From: JAWKZG01 sp041396125
GTDB taxonomy: Bacteria; Pseudomonadota; Gammaproteobacteria; Competibacterales; Competibacteraceae
Direction of reading: 5' to 3'
DNA length: 64,000 nucleotides
Assembly: GCA_041396125.1 (NCBI GenBank)
Contig: JAWKZG010000008.1
Coordinates: forward strand, 1-64,000
The notes beneath the pieces were generated by a model, which saw only the letters and a program-made list of their open reading frames with translations, had not been told where the DNA came from and searched no databases. The position numbers and the translations under genes are program-made. Numbering within the stretch: the stretch's first letter is position 1; every line of letters begins with the position of its first letter. This document shows, one piece after another, positions 8,733-17,835 of this stretch.

Positions 8733-10087
8733 GTGGTAAAGCGCTCCTGTAAACGCTCCAGCAGACGCTGGTGAATATTCTCGAAGCCGCCATTGCTCAT
8801 GATCAGAATATGATCTCCGCGTTGTGCCGATGTGCTGAGTTGTTCCACTAACTGGCCGACATCGCTGAAATGCAGCAGCGGCGGCAGATCATCATGATCG
8901 GGCGGACGCCAGTCCTGACTGGGCGGTTGATAAAAATAAACCGCGTCGGCAGGTGCTAGCGCCTGCCCCAGCGCATCGGCAAAAATACCCAGCCGCATGG
9001 TATTGGAGCGCGGCTCCAGCACGGCCAGGATGCGCTGTTTACCAACATGCTGACGCAGCCCGGCCAGCGTGCTGGCAATAGCGGTCGGGTGATGGGCGAA
9101 ATCGTCGTAAACGCGCACGCCGCCAACCTCGCCGCGTAACTCCAGCCGGCGTTTGACGTTCTTGAACTGGCTCAGTGACTGGATCGCCTGGGCAGTCGGG
9201 ACACCGGCGTGACGGGCAGCGGCCAGTGCTGCCAGCGCATTATGACAGTTATGCTGACCGAGCAGAGGCCAGGTCAGCCGGCCCTGCATCTGGCCCTGCC
9301 AGCTGACGCTGAACTGACTGAAATCGGGGCTCGCATCAAACGCCTGCCAGTCGCCTTGCACGATGGTTTCAGTGGGCGTCCAGCAGCCTTGCTGCAGGAC
9401 CGCGTCCAGGTTGGCGTCACTGCCGTTGCTGATGATCAGCGCTTCGCTCGGCACAGTACGCACCAAGTGATGAAACTGACGCTGGATGGCGGCCAGATCA
9501 GGGAAAATATCGGCGTGATCGTATTCCAGATTATTGAGTACCAGCGTGCGCGGCCGGTAGTGGACGAATTTGGAGCGTTTGTCGAAAAAAGCGCTGTCAT
9601 ACTCATCCGCTTCGACGACAAAAAACGGTGTCTGTCCCAGCCGTGCCGAGCAGTTGAAATTAGCGGGCAGGCCGCCAATCAGAAATCCGGGTTGCAGGCC
9701 GGCGTCTTCTAATAGCCAGGCCAGCATCGAACTGGCGCTGGTCTTGCCATGCGTACCTGCGACCGCCAGTACCCAGCGTTGAGGCAAAATATGCTCGGCC
9801 AGCCACTGCGGCCCGGAAGTATACGGCAGGCCGCTGTTCAGGAGGTATTCCACGGCCGGATTACCGCGCGTCATGGCATTGCCGACGATCACCAGATCAG
9901 GCTGTGGTGACTGCAGATGGGCCGCGCTGTAGCCTTCGCACACGGTAATGCCGGCGGCGGTCAGCTGTGTGCTCATGGGCGGGTAGGCATTACTGTCCGA
10001 GCCGATCACCTCAAAACCCGCTTCCCGTGCCAGCAAGGCAAGTCCGGCCATGAAGGTACCGCACACACCCAGAATATGAAGCAGCAT
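8729..10087 (-). CDS. mpl: UDP-N-acetylmuramate:L-Ala-gamma-D-Glu-meso-DAP ligase
   Basis: Mpl recycles murein tripeptide by ligating it to UDP-MurNAc in the cytoplasm. It belongs to the Mur ligase family. I start at ATG 10087 because the family N terminus (LHILGVCGTFMAGLALLAREAG) begins there; the longer open frame upstream overlaps the preceding gene and is not family-like. Length is 452 residues. The ATP loop GTHGKTSASS is at 111-120. The YDDFAHHPTAIASTLAGLR Mur-ligase motif and EPRSNTM are present. The gene lies directly after a small membrane-protein gene and overlaps ubiX, a common gammaproteobacterial order. Confidence 0.96.
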   Translation of the reverse strand: MLLHILGVCGTFMAGLALLAREAGFEVIGSDSNAYPPMSTQLTAAGITVCEGYSAAHLQSPQPDLVIVGNAMTRGNPAVEYLLNSGLPYTSGPQWLAEHILPQRWVLAVAGTHGKTSASSMLAWLLEDAGLQPGFLIGGLPANFNCSARLGQTPFFVVEADEYDSAFFDKRSKFVHYRPRTLVLNNLEYDHADIFPDLAAIQRQFHHLVRTVPSEALIISNGSDANLDAVLQQGCWTPTETIVQGDWQAFDASPDFSQFSVSWQGQMQGRLTWPLLGQHNCHNALAALAAARHAGVPTAQAIQSLSQFKNVKRRLELRGEVGGVRVYDDFAHHPTAIASTLAGLRQHVGKQRILAVLEPRSNTMRLGIFADALGQALAPADAVYFYQPPSQDWRPPDHDDLPPLLHFSDVGQLVEQLSTSAQRGDHILIMSNGGFENIHQRLLERLQERFTT

Positions 10088-10088
10088 A

Positions 10089-10613
10089 TTATGTACTCGC
10101 CAGCGGCAGCAGCCAGTCCGCGATAGTCCAGGAAACAAACAGATAGGCAAAGGCATAGGCCAGCCCGATGCCAAATGACACCGTAAACGCATGGCGCAGA
10201 ATATGGGCGCTGATGACAATACTCCAGAGCAGTAATAACAGCCACAGCAGGAACGGCAGTTCGGCGTTGGCCTGGCTGGCGCTGGCCTGATCGAACCAGA
10301 TCCCCAGCGGCAGGGCGATTAATTGCAATAAGGTGCCACAGCCGGTCAGGGCGGTCAGCGTTTGTGCCAGTCGGGCGCTATGGCCCAGTGCCCGCAGTAC
10401 GCCGTAGGTCATGCCGGCAAGCAGAGCAAGATCCGCCAGTGTCAGTAGCAGCGAGCGCAGCGGATAAGCCGCCCTACGCCCGCCATGAGGGCAGCAAAAC
10501 CAGTGCCCAGATAGGCCAGTACGCACAGCCGTAAGTGCCGGTGCGGCCGGGACGTCTTGTGGTCCCCGGCGCAGCAGACAAATATCGAAAAATAAATCAA
10601 ACAGCGTACGCAT
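10089..10613 (-). CDS. Small inner-membrane protein of unknown function, with compensating frameshifts
   Basis: I do not recognise the family. The protein (about 174 residues) has an N-terminal amphipathic start (MRTLFDLFFDICLLRRGPQDVPAAP) and about four hydrophobic segments, the last being AYAFAYLFVSWTIADWLLPL. Between about 10460 and 10530 the encoded residues (RTGLSGHWFCCPHGGRRAAYPLR) look unlike a membrane protein, whereas the next frame there reads VLAYLGTGFAALMAGVGRLIR, a perfect helix. A missing and an extra base about 70 bp apart would explain this, so the drawn frame is locally wrong. Its ATG overlaps the hslO stop (TGATG), and mpl follows. Confidence 0.7.
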   Translation of the reverse strand: MRTLFDLFFDICLLRRGPQDVPAAPALTAVRTGLSGHWFCCPHGGRRAAYPLRSLLLTLADLALLAGMTYGVLRALGHSARLAQTLTALTGCGTLLQLIALPLGIWFDQASASQANAELPFLLWLLLLLWSIVISAHILRHAFTVSFGIGLAYAFAYLFVSWTIADWLLPLAST

Positions 10614-11497
10614 CAGTGCCGGGTCGCGTTGCTGTCTAACGGGCCGACCTCGGTGAAAAGGCTGGCTGCATCCACCGCGTCAAACGTATGGCTCATACCG
10701 CAGAATTCACAGGTGATGCTGACGGCACCCTGTTCGCGCACGATGTCATGGACTTCGTCCTGTCCCAGTGCCTGCAACATCGCGGCCGTCCGCTCACGCG
10801 AGCAGGTACAGGCAAACGCCAGGGAAGCGGGTTCAAACAAACGCACGGTTTCCTGATGAAACAAACGCTGCAGTACGCGGGTGGCGTCCAGCGTCAGCAG
10901 TTCGGGTTCGGTCAGGGTCGAGCCCAGTTGCTGTACGCGCTCCCAACCGTCCGGATCGGGTGCCAGACCGGGCATGCGCTGCAGCAGCAGACCGGCGGCC
11001 GTGCTGTCGTTACTGGCCAGCTTGAGGCGGGTCGGCAGTTGCTCGGACTGATCGAAATAGCGTTCCAGTGCTGCCGCAACACTAAGCCCCTGCAGACTGA
11101 CGATGCCTTGATATGGCTCCTGCCTGAAAGCATTGCGGGCAGGCTCTACGGTTGCTACCAGAGTGCCATCCGGGCACAGCTCAGGCAGGGTTTGCTGCGC
11201 CCCGATCGAACCGTGCCAACGCGCCAGTCCGCGCAGTTTACCGTCGTGGCTGTATTGCGCCACCACCATATGCAGTGGCCCGCTGCTTTGTAATTGCACA
11301 ATCAGTCGTCCGGTGAACTTGAGTGTTGCGCCGAGCAGAGCGGTTGCCGCCAGCGTATCGCCCAGTATCTGCCGCACCGCTGGTGGATATTCGCGCCGTT
11401 CCAGTACGGTGCGCCAGCTTTGATCCAGGCGTACCAGCTGGCCGCGAATGTTTAACTTCTCGAATAAAAAACGGTGCAGGGCATCGGTTTCGTGCAT
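10613..11497 (-). CDS. hslO: Redox-regulated chaperone Hsp33
   Basis: Hsp33 is a cytoplasmic holdase that is activated when its zinc-bound cysteines oxidise under peroxide or bleach stress. The 294-residue product has the usual length. The four zinc cysteines are C230, C232 (FACTCSRER) and C263, C266 (ITCEFCGMSH). N-terminal family blocks include LRGLARWHG and the QGIVSLQG region. It lies just downstream of gatB and its stop overlaps the next start. Confidence 0.97.
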   Translation of the reverse strand: MHETDALHRFLFEKLNIRGQLVRLDQSWRTVLERREYPPAVRQILGDTLAATALLGATLKFTGRLIVQLQSSGPLHMVVAQYSHDGKLRGLARWHGSIGAQQTLPELCPDGTLVATVEPARNAFRQEPYQGIVSLQGLSVAAALERYFDQSEQLPTRLKLASNDSTAAGLLLQRMPGLAPDPDGWERVQQLGSTLTEPELLTLDATRVLQRLFHQETVRLFEPASLAFACTCSRERTAAMLQALGQDEVHDIVREQGAVSITCEFCGMSHTFDAVDAASLFTEVGPLDSNATRH

Positions 11498-11508
11498 TCA
11501 CATACCTG

Positions 11509-12981
11509 TCAGTTATCAGTCAGTTTCCGCCGTAACAGTTCATTGACCTGCTGCGGGTTGGCTTTGCCTTTGAACGCTTTCATGACCTGGCCAACGAAAA
11601 AGCCCAGTACTTTGTCTTTGCCGGCCCGGAATTGCTCCAGCTGTTGCGGGTTGGCAGCGATAATGTCATCGATAGCCTGTTCGATGGCGCTGCTGTCAGA
11701 GATCTGCCGCAGTCCGCGCTGCTCAATGATGCGATCGGCAGCCAGGGTTTCATCCCCGTCGGGGCCGGTGGTGCCTTCACCGTTCCAGAGCGCCTCAAAC
11801 ACGTCTTTGCCGATTTTGCCGGAAATGGTGCCATCGGTAATCCGGCGCAGCAATCCTGCCAGTTGCAGCGGACTGACGCGGCTTGCGCTGATCGCCAGCT
11901 CGTGTCGGTTGAGGGCGGCAGCCAGTTCGCCATTGACCCAGTTTGCGGCCAGTTTGGCCTGCGCCGGGTCGAGCGCCTGGACGACGGTTTCGAAATAATC
12001 GGCGACATCACGCCCGGCCGTCAGCAGGTCAGCATCATAGGCCGATAAGCCAAACTGATCCATAAAGCGCTGCTTCTTGGCATCGGGTAATTCGGGTAAT
12101 TGTGCTTTCAGTTGCGCCAGATACGCCGCATCCACCTGCACGGGTAATAGATCCGGATCGGGGAAATAGCGGTAATCATTGGCCTCTTCCTTGCTGCGCA
12201 TGGAGCGGGTCTCGTCGCGATCGGTATCGTACAGGCGGGTTTCCTGGACGACTTTGCCGCCGCTTTCCAGAATGTCGATCGGGCGTTCAACTTCGTAATT
12301 GATGGCCCGTTCGACAAAGCGGAAGGAGTTCAGGTTTTTAATTTCGGCGCGGGTGCCGAGCGTTGGATCGCCAGCGCGGCGAACCGAGACATTGGCATCA
12401 CAGCGAAACGAACCTTCCTGCATGTTGCCGTCGGAAATGCCCAGATAGCGCACCAGCGTATGGATTTTACGCATGTACGCGACTGCTTCGAAAGCCGAAC
12501 TTAGCTCGGGTTCGGAGACGATTTCCAGCAGCGGCGTACCGGCCCGGTTAAGGTCGATGCCGCTTTGGCCATGAAAATCCTCGTGCAGGGATTTGCCGGC
12601 ATCCTCTTCCAGATGGGCGCGGGTAATGCCGATGACTTTTTCACTGCCGTCTTCCCGTTCGATGCGCAGGCGGCCATTATGCACAATCGGCAGTTCATAC
12701 TGACTGATCTGATAGCCTTTGGGCAGATCCGGGTAAAAATAGTTTTTGCGGGCGAAGACGCAATTTTCGGCAACGGTCGCGTCCACAGCCAGCCCAAACA
12801 GGGCAGCCATGCGAACGACTTCACGATTCAGTACCGGCAATACGCCGGGCAGGCCCAGGTCAATGGCGCAGGCCTGGGTATTGGGGGCGGCACCGTAGGC
12901 GGTGGCCGCGCCGGAAAAAATCTTGCTGTTAGTGGCGAGCTGGACATGAATTTCCAGCCCGATAACGGTTTCCCATGACAT
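11509..12981 (-). CDS. gatB: Asp/Glu-tRNA(Asn/Gln) amidotransferase subunit B
   Basis: GatB phosphorylates and amidates Asp or Glu charged onto tRNA(Asn) or tRNA(Gln), receiving ammonia from GatA. The 490-residue product begins WETVIGLEIHVQLATNSKIFS, and the FYPDLPKGYQISQYE and RAGTPLLEIVSEPE signatures are clear. The C-terminal YqeY-like tail (NPQQLEQFRAGKDKVLGFFVGQVMKAFKGKANPQQVNELLR) is intact. It is the third gene of gatC-gatA-gatB. The cell therefore makes at least one of Asn-tRNA or Gln-tRNA by the indirect route. Confidence 0.98.
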   Translation of the reverse strand: MSWETVIGLEIHVQLATNSKIFSGAATAYGAAPNTQACAIDLGLPGVLPVLNREVVRMAALFGLAVDATVAENCVFARKNYFYPDLPKGYQISQYELPIVHNGRLRIEREDGSEKVIGITRAHLEEDAGKSLHEDFHGQSGIDLNRAGTPLLEIVSEPELSSAFEAVAYMRKIHTLVRYLGISDGNMQEGSFRCDANVSVRRAGDPTLGTRAEIKNLNSFRFVERAINYEVERPIDILESGGKVVQETRLYDTDRDETRSMRSKEEANDYRYFPDPDLLPVQVDAAYLAQLKAQLPELPDAKKQRFMDQFGLSAYDADLLTAGRDVADYFETVVQALDPAQAKLAANWVNGELAAALNRHELAISASRVSPLQLAGLLRRITDGTISGKIGKDVFEALWNGEGTTGPDGDETLAADRIIEQRGLRQISDSSAIEQAIDDIIAANPQQLEQFRAGKDKVLGFFVGQVMKAFKGKANPQQVNELLRRKLTDN

Positions 12982-13020
12982 AATTTTTATCTCGGGTTTA
13001 GCTCGTGAACTGGCTGCGGT

Positions 13021-14472
13021 TTATTCGAATCCGGGCGGGATTTGAGTATGCCAGGTGCTGACCTGCTGGTACTGGTGGGCGATATTAAGCAACCGGTCTT
13101 CACCGAAATAGGGGCCGATCAACTGCAGGCCGACCGGGCGTGAGCCAACCGTGCCGACCGGGATCGACATAGCCGGCAAGCCAGCCAGGTTTACGGCAAC
13201 GGTGTAAATATCGTTCAGGTACATAGTGACCGGATCAGCCGTCATCGCGCCCAGGTCGAAAGCCGGTGTGGGTGCGGTCGGACCCATGATAACGTCCACT
13301 TCAGTAAACGCCTGCTTGAATTCATCGCGGATCAGACGCCGGATTTGTTGCGCTTTGCGATAATAGGCATCGTAATAGCCCGCCGAGAGCGCATAGGTGC
13401 CAACCATGATGCGGCGTTTGACTTCAGCCCCGAAGCCTTCACCGCGTGAGCGTGTGTACAGATCCAGCAGGTCTTCAGGATCATCGCAGCGATAACCATA
13501 GCGCACGCCATCGAAGCGGGCCAGGTTGGAGGAAGCCTCGGCGGGGGCGACGATATAGTAGGCGGGAATAGCCTGAGCGGTGGTCGGCAGACTGATCTCG
13601 TGGACACTGGCCCCCAGCTCCTGGTACGCAGCGATAGCGTCCTGACAGAGTCGCGCCACAGTGCTGTCCAGGCCGGTTTCGAAGTATTCCTTCGGCAAGC
13701 CGATGCGCAAACCCTGCAGTGGACGCGCCAGTTGGGCGCTGTAATCCGGTACGGGTTGATCGGCGCAGGTCGAGTCGCGTGGATCGAAGCCGGCAATCAC
13801 ACCGAGCAGCAGCGCGGCATCGGCTGCATCCTGCGCCAGCACGCCGCCCTGATCCAGACTGGAGGCAAACGCCACCATACCCCAGCGGGAGACCCGGCCA
13901 TAAGTCGGTTTGATGCCGGTCAGACCACAGAACGCTGCCGGCTGGCGAATCGAACCACCGGTATCGGTGCCGGTGGCGATGGGTGCCAGTCGGGCGGCCA
14001 CTGCTGCTGCCGAGCCACCGGAAGAACCGCCTGGTACAGCTGTTGTTTGCCAGGGATTTTGCACCGGTCCGTAGTAGCTGTTCTCGTTGGATGAACCCAT
14101 CGCGAATTCATCCATATTGGTCTTGCCCAGCATGACCAGTCCGGCCGCTTGGCAGCGTTCGACCACATCGGCATCGTAAGGCGCGATAAAATTGTCCAGC
14201 ATGCGCGAACCGCAGCTGGTACGAATGCCGGCAGTGCAGAATAAATCCTTGTGGGCCAGCGGAATACCGGTCAGTGGTCCGGCTTCACCTGCGCGCAAAC
14301 GGTTGTCAGCCGCTTCGGCCTGCGCCAGCGCGGTTTCAGGCGTGATGGTAATAAAGGCATTCAGCGCCGGATTGTGCTGTTCGATGCGCGCCAGATAATA
14401 ACGCGCCAGTTCGACCGCAGAGAAATCACCTTGGCGCAGCCCGTCGGCCAGTTTTTTAATGCTTGTTAGCAT
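13021..14472 (-). CDS. gatA: Asp/Glu-tRNA amidotransferase subunit A (amidase)
   Basis: GatA hydrolyses glutamine and channels ammonia to GatB. The 483-residue protein shows the amidase Ser-cisSer-Lys triad: K75 (LAHKDLF), S150 (GGSSGGSAAAV) and S174 (GTDTGGSIRQPA). The remaining amidase-family signature (FCGLTGIKPTYGRVSRWGM) follows. It lies between gatC and gatB on the minus strand, with a 115-bp gap to gatC. Confidence 0.98.
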   Translation of the reverse strand: MLTSIKKLADGLRQGDFSAVELARYYLARIEQHNPALNAFITITPETALAQAEAADNRLRAGEAGPLTGIPLAHKDLFCTAGIRTSCGSRMLDNFIAPYDADVVERCQAAGLVMLGKTNMDEFAMGSSNENSYYGPVQNPWQTTAVPGGSSGGSAAAVAARLAPIATGTDTGGSIRQPAAFCGLTGIKPTYGRVSRWGMVAFASSLDQGGVLAQDAADAALLLGVIAGFDPRDSTCADQPVPDYSAQLARPLQGLRIGLPKEYFETGLDSTVARLCQDAIAAYQELGASVHEISLPTTAQAIPAYYIVAPAEASSNLARFDGVRYGYRCDDPEDLLDLYTRSRGEGFGAEVKRRIMVGTYALSAGYYDAYYRKAQQIRRLIRDEFKQAFTEVDVIMGPTAPTPAFDLGAMTADPVTMYLNDIYTVAVNLAGLPAMSIPVGTVGSRPVGLQLIGPYFGEDRLLNIAHQYQQVSTWHTQIPPGFE

Positions 14473-14587
14473 GGGGATAATCGTAGTCGTCAGCAGATTG
14501 AGTGAGTGATCAAAAGCAATCAGACAGACGGCAGCTTATGCCGGTACAGCCTGACTTCTCTAATCATTTATTTGCCATTATTGGTAT

Positions 14588-14869
14588 TTATTCAATAACT
14601 TTTGGCACCAGGTACAGGCCGTTCTCGACCTGTGGTGCATGACGCTGGAATACCTCGCGTTGATCGGTTTCGGTAACCTCGTCAGCACGCAGGCGCTGTA
14701 CCATATCCAGCGGGTGCGCCAGTGGCTCCAGATTAGCTGTATCAATGCCTTGCATGTGTTCGGCCAGCGCCAGGATCGCGCTTAAGTCGCGGGCGTAGCC
14801 GGGGATGTCCTGTTCATCGATGCGTAATCGGGCAAGGTGTGCGACACGTCTTACATCGGCGGGGTCCAT
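14588..14869 (-). CDS. gatC: Asp/Glu-tRNA amidotransferase subunit C
   Basis: GatC is the small scaffold that stabilises the GatA-GatB complex. The 93-residue protein starts MDPADVRRVAHLARLRIDEQD and ends with the typical R.D.V.E...RE..F..AP..ENG.YLVPKVIE block. It is the first gene of the minus-strand operon and lies divergently from mreB, so its promoter is in the 14870-15242 spacer. Confidence 0.97.
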   Translation of the reverse strand: MDPADVRRVAHLARLRIDEQDIPGYARDLSAILALAEHMQGIDTANLEPLAHPLDMVQRLRADEVTETDQREVFQRHAPQVENGLYLVPKVIE

Positions 14870-15242
14870 GTTAATCTCCGATACAATATTTCGTTGCTAT
14901 AGTTTATAAATAAGGCTGTAAAAAGCGGTTTCAAGATTGCTTCGATTGGCGGGTAGCGCCAAAACGGCTGTATCCAAAAAGATAGTAATACCGGTTAATA
15001 CCCCGCTAATACAATGCTAGAGAAAACTAAAATCATGATTTATTTTTCGATTCCAAAAAACAACAGGCTGTGGTTTTAAAACCCGCCCCGACTGTTCCGG
15101 GCGGAATTGTATAAACCTTGGTTAAATTAGCATAGCACTCGCTTGCTCCCAGCCTTGCCAGCCTGTAGGATTAGCCACCTTTTTGGAACGCAGATTTTCT
15201 CTCTTACTTCTTCCTAAACAATACATTATCTGGTTTTGAGCT
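14870..15242. other. Divergent spacer between gatC and mreB
   Basis: This 373-bp stretch has no credible gene. It must hold the promoters for gatC (leftward) and mreB (rightward), but I cannot assign convincing -35/-10 pairs. Two structures are visible: a perfect 12-bp palindrome GGTTTTAAAACC at 15072-15083, and immediately after it a hairpin made by CCGCCC (15083-15088) and GGGCGG (15099-15104). Whether these bind a regulator or shape the mreB leader RNA is unknown. Confidence 0.6.
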
Positions 15243-16289
15243 ATGTTCAAGCGCATCCGGGGGCTTTTTTCCAATGATTTATCAATCGATCTGGGCACTG
15301 CAAACACACTAATCTATGTGCGCGGCGGAGGTATTGTTTTAGATGAGCCTTCCGTGGTTGCCATTCACCAGGATACCAGTCGGGGTGGACCCCGCACGAT
15401 TGCCGCAGTGGGTATGGAAGCCAAGCGCATGCTGGGGCGTACCCCTGGTAATCTGACCACAATCCGGCCGATGAAAGACGGCGTGATAGCGGATTTCGTG
15501 GTGACTGAAAAAATGCTGCAGCACTTTATCCGAAAAGTGCATTCGCGTAAATTCTTCAACCCCAGTCCACGGGTTCTGATCTGTGTACCCTGCGGTTCGA
15601 CCCAGGTCGAGCGACGGGCGATCCGGGAGTCGGCGATTGGTGCCGGTGCGCGGGAAACCTATCTGATCCCCGAACCGATGGCCGCGGCTATCGGGGCAGG
15701 TATTCCTGTTGACGAAGCACGGGGTTCGATGGTGCTGGATATCGGCGGCGGTACCTCCGAGGTGGCGGTGATCTCCCTCAACGGGATCGTTTATGCCTCC
15801 TCGGTGCGGGTCGGTGGTGATCGCTTCGATGAGGCCATCATCAATTACGTGCGACGCAATTTTGGGGTGTTGATTGGTGAGCCTACCGCCGAGCGGATCA
15901 AACACGAGATCGGCACCGCCTATCCAGGGAACGAGGTGCGTGAAGTCGAGATCAAAGGCCGCAATCTGGCGGAAGGGGTGCCGCGCAGTTTCACCCTGAA
16001 CAGTAACGAAATTCTGGAGGCTCTGCAGGAGCCGCTGTCCGGTATTGTCAGTGCGGTAAAAACCGCGCTGGAGGCTACCCCGCCGGAACTGGCTGCCGAT
16101 GTGGCTGACCGTGGCATCGTGCTGACCGGCGGTGGCGCCTTGCTGACCGATCTGGACCGCCTGCTGATGGAAGAAACCGGGCTGAATGTGGTCGTGGCGG
16201 AAGAGCCGCTGACCTGTGTGGCGCGTGGCGGCGGTAAAGTGTTGGAGTTGATGGACGAATACGGCACTGATTTATTTTCCATTGAATAG
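15243..16289 (+). CDS. mreB: Rod-shape-determining actin homologue MreB
   Basis: MreB polymerises under the inner membrane and organises side-wall peptidoglycan synthesis by the elongasome. The 348-residue protein begins MFKRIRGLFSNDLSIDLGTANTLIYVRG, with the actin phosphate-1 motif LGTANT, phosphate-2 VLDIGGGTSEVAVISL and the adenosine loop IVLTGGGALL. The N-terminal amphipathic membrane anchor FKRIRGLFS is intact. It heads the operon-like run mreB-mreC-mreD-mrdA-rodA. Confidence 0.99.
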   Translation: MFKRIRGLFSNDLSIDLGTANTLIYVRGGGIVLDEPSVVAIHQDTSRGGPRTIAAVGMEAKRMLGRTPGNLTTIRPMKDGVIADFVVTEKMLQHFIRKVHSRKFFNPSPRVLICVPCGSTQVERRAIRESAIGAGARETYLIPEPMAAAIGAGIPVDEARGSMVLDIGGGTSEVAVISLNGIVYASSVRVGGDRFDEAIINYVRRNFGVLIGEPTAERIKHEIGTAYPGNEVREVEIKGRNLAEGVPRSFTLNSNEILEALQEPLSGIVSAVKTALEATPPELAADVADRGIVLTGGGALLTDLDRLLMEETGLNVVVAEEPLTCVARGGGKVLELMDEYGTDLFSIE

Positions 16290-16348
16290 CGTTTATCCGG
16301 TCGTGCCGGCAGGTCGGATGGTCCGTCAATCCAGACGCGGATGTTATT

Positions 16349-17239
16349 TTGGCTAGGCTGAAATCCACTGAGAACAAAACGCTGTTCGCAGCTGATTTAG
16401 CGGTCAATCTGAGGATGGTGGCACTGGTGCTGCTGTCCGTGGTGATCATGATCACGGATCATCGCAGCCAGCGGCTGGAGCCGGTGCGCAATGTACTGGC
16501 GACGCTGGCGTATCCGCTGGAATACCTGATTCAGCTGCCAATCCTGATCGGTGATCGCGTCAATGATCTGTTTACCGAGCAGAGTCAATTACTGGCGGAA
16601 CTGGACAACCTGAAAAAAAAGCAGCTTTTTATCAACGTGCAGTTACAAAAACTGACGGCGCTGGAAGCTGAAAACCGTCGCCTCAGAGCCTTGCTGGAGT
16701 CGTCTGCTAATATCCGCGAAAAGGTGCTGATCGCCGAATTGATGACGGTAGATTTTGATCCCTATCGCCATCAGATCCTGTTGAACAAAGGTACGACGCA
16801 CGGGGTCTATATTGGCCAACCTTTGCTTGATCAGCGAGGCGTCGTAGGGCAGATTGTGCACGCCAACAGATTTACTTCAACCGCTATTCTGATCACTGAT
16901 CCCAACCACGCCTTGCCGGTTCAGATTAATCGCAATGGTCTGCGCACGCTGGCGGTGGGGACCGGTGACTTCAAAACACTGGAATTGCCGCATGTGCCGA
17001 ATAATAACGATGTGCGGGTGGGCGACCTGTTGATTACTTCGGGCCTGGGCGGGCTTTTCCCACGCGGCTATCCGGTCGCACAGGTGACCCGGGTCGAGTT
17101 TGATCCCGGCAGTCCGTTTGCGCATATCACAGCGCAGCCCACAACCGACCTGGATCGTATTCGTGAAGTGTTGCTGGTGGTGAGCGAGCCGGCTCCGGAC
17201 CCTGACAGTATGCCCGTCGGACCGCATAAATCACCATGA
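16349..17239 (+). CDS. mreC: Rod-shape-determining protein MreC
   Basis: MreC is a periplasmic scaffold that links the MreB filament to PBP2 and RodA. The 296-residue protein has a short cytoplasmic tail, a transmembrane helix (about residues 15-35), a coiled coil (about 65-115, QSQLLAELDNLKKKQLFINVQLQKL) and the beta-barrel domain with the HGVYIGQPLLDQRGVVGQIV and SGLGGLFPRGYPVAQV signatures. I use the TTG at 16349 because no in-frame ATG precedes the conserved part, and an unusual start may limit its level relative to MreB. The stop overlaps the mreD start. Confidence 0.95.
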   Translation: MARLKSTENKTLFAADLAVNLRMVALVLLSVVIMITDHRSQRLEPVRNVLATLAYPLEYLIQLPILIGDRVNDLFTEQSQLLAELDNLKKKQLFINVQLQKLTALEAENRRLRALLESSANIREKVLIAELMTVDFDPYRHQILLNKGTTHGVYIGQPLLDQRGVVGQIVHANRFTSTAILITDPNHALPVQINRNGLRTLAVGTGDFKTLELPHVPNNNDVRVGDLLITSGLGGLFPRGYPVAQVTRVEFDPGSPFAHITAQPTTDLDRIREVLLVVSEPAPDPDSMPVGPHKSP

Positions 17240-17721
17240 TGTTTCGTGGTCCTGGTGGCTGGATAATTCTGCTGACACTGCTGGTCGGTTTTACTCTGGA
17301 TATGATCCGGCTGCCCCGCTGGCTGGAAGCATTCAATCCTGAATGGCTGGCTTTAGTACTGATTTACTGGAGCATGGCGTTGCCGCAGCGGGTTGGGGTC
17401 GGCACAGCCTGGCTGCTGGGTTTGCTGGTCGATGCAACATATGGTGTGGTGCTGGGGCAGCATGCGTTGGGTCTGGCTGTGGTGGTATTTATGACCATGA
17501 AAGTGCATCGGCAAATCCGGGTTTTACCCTTATGGCAGCAAGCCCTCAGTATCATGTTGTTTTTGTTGGTGCAGCGCCTGCTGGTGTTCTGGATTAACGG
17601 GATAGTCGGGTATCCTTCCCATGACTGGTGGTTCCTGGCGCCAATCATTGGCAGTGTACTGGTCTGGCCGATGGTGTTTATCGTATTGCGTGATCTACGC
17701 CGTTTCTTCATGATCCGCTAA
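17236..17721 (+). CDS. mreD: Rod-shape-determining protein MreD
   Basis: MreD is an integral inner-membrane member of the elongasome. The 161-residue protein has about five hydrophobic segments. It carries the family features PEWLALVLIYWSMALPQRVGVGTAWLLGLLVDATYG and HALGLAVVVFM near the middle. Its ATG overlaps the mreC stop codon. A perfect 24-bp tandem duplication sits between its end and mrdA. Confidence 0.93.
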   Translation: MMFRGPGGWIILLTLLVGFTLDMIRLPRWLEAFNPEWLALVLIYWSMALPQRVGVGTAWLLGLLVDATYGVVLGQHALGLAVVVFMTMKVHRQIRVLPLWQQALSIMLFLLVQRLLVFWINGIVGYPSHDWWFLAPIIGSVLVWPMVFIVLRDLRRFFMIR

Positions 17722-17775
17722 CCTGAACAAGGCCATTGGCAGCTGTGGTTTTGTAGTTCTGCAGATCGGCAAATT

Positions 17776-17823
17776 GATTCGGTATCGTTGGATGACAGGG
17801 ATTCGGTATCGTTGGATGACAGG
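17776..17823 (+). repeat. Perfect 24-bp tandem duplication upstream of mrdA
   Basis: Two identical 24-bp units abut at 17776-17799 and 17800-17823; each starts GATTCGGTATCG and ends GATGACAGG. The second unit ends 12 bp before the mrdA ATG, and its AGG is the nearest purine-rich stretch to that start. The duplication therefore lies within the translation-initiation region of mrdA. Confidence 0.95.
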
Positions 17824-17835
17824 CAAAATAATACA

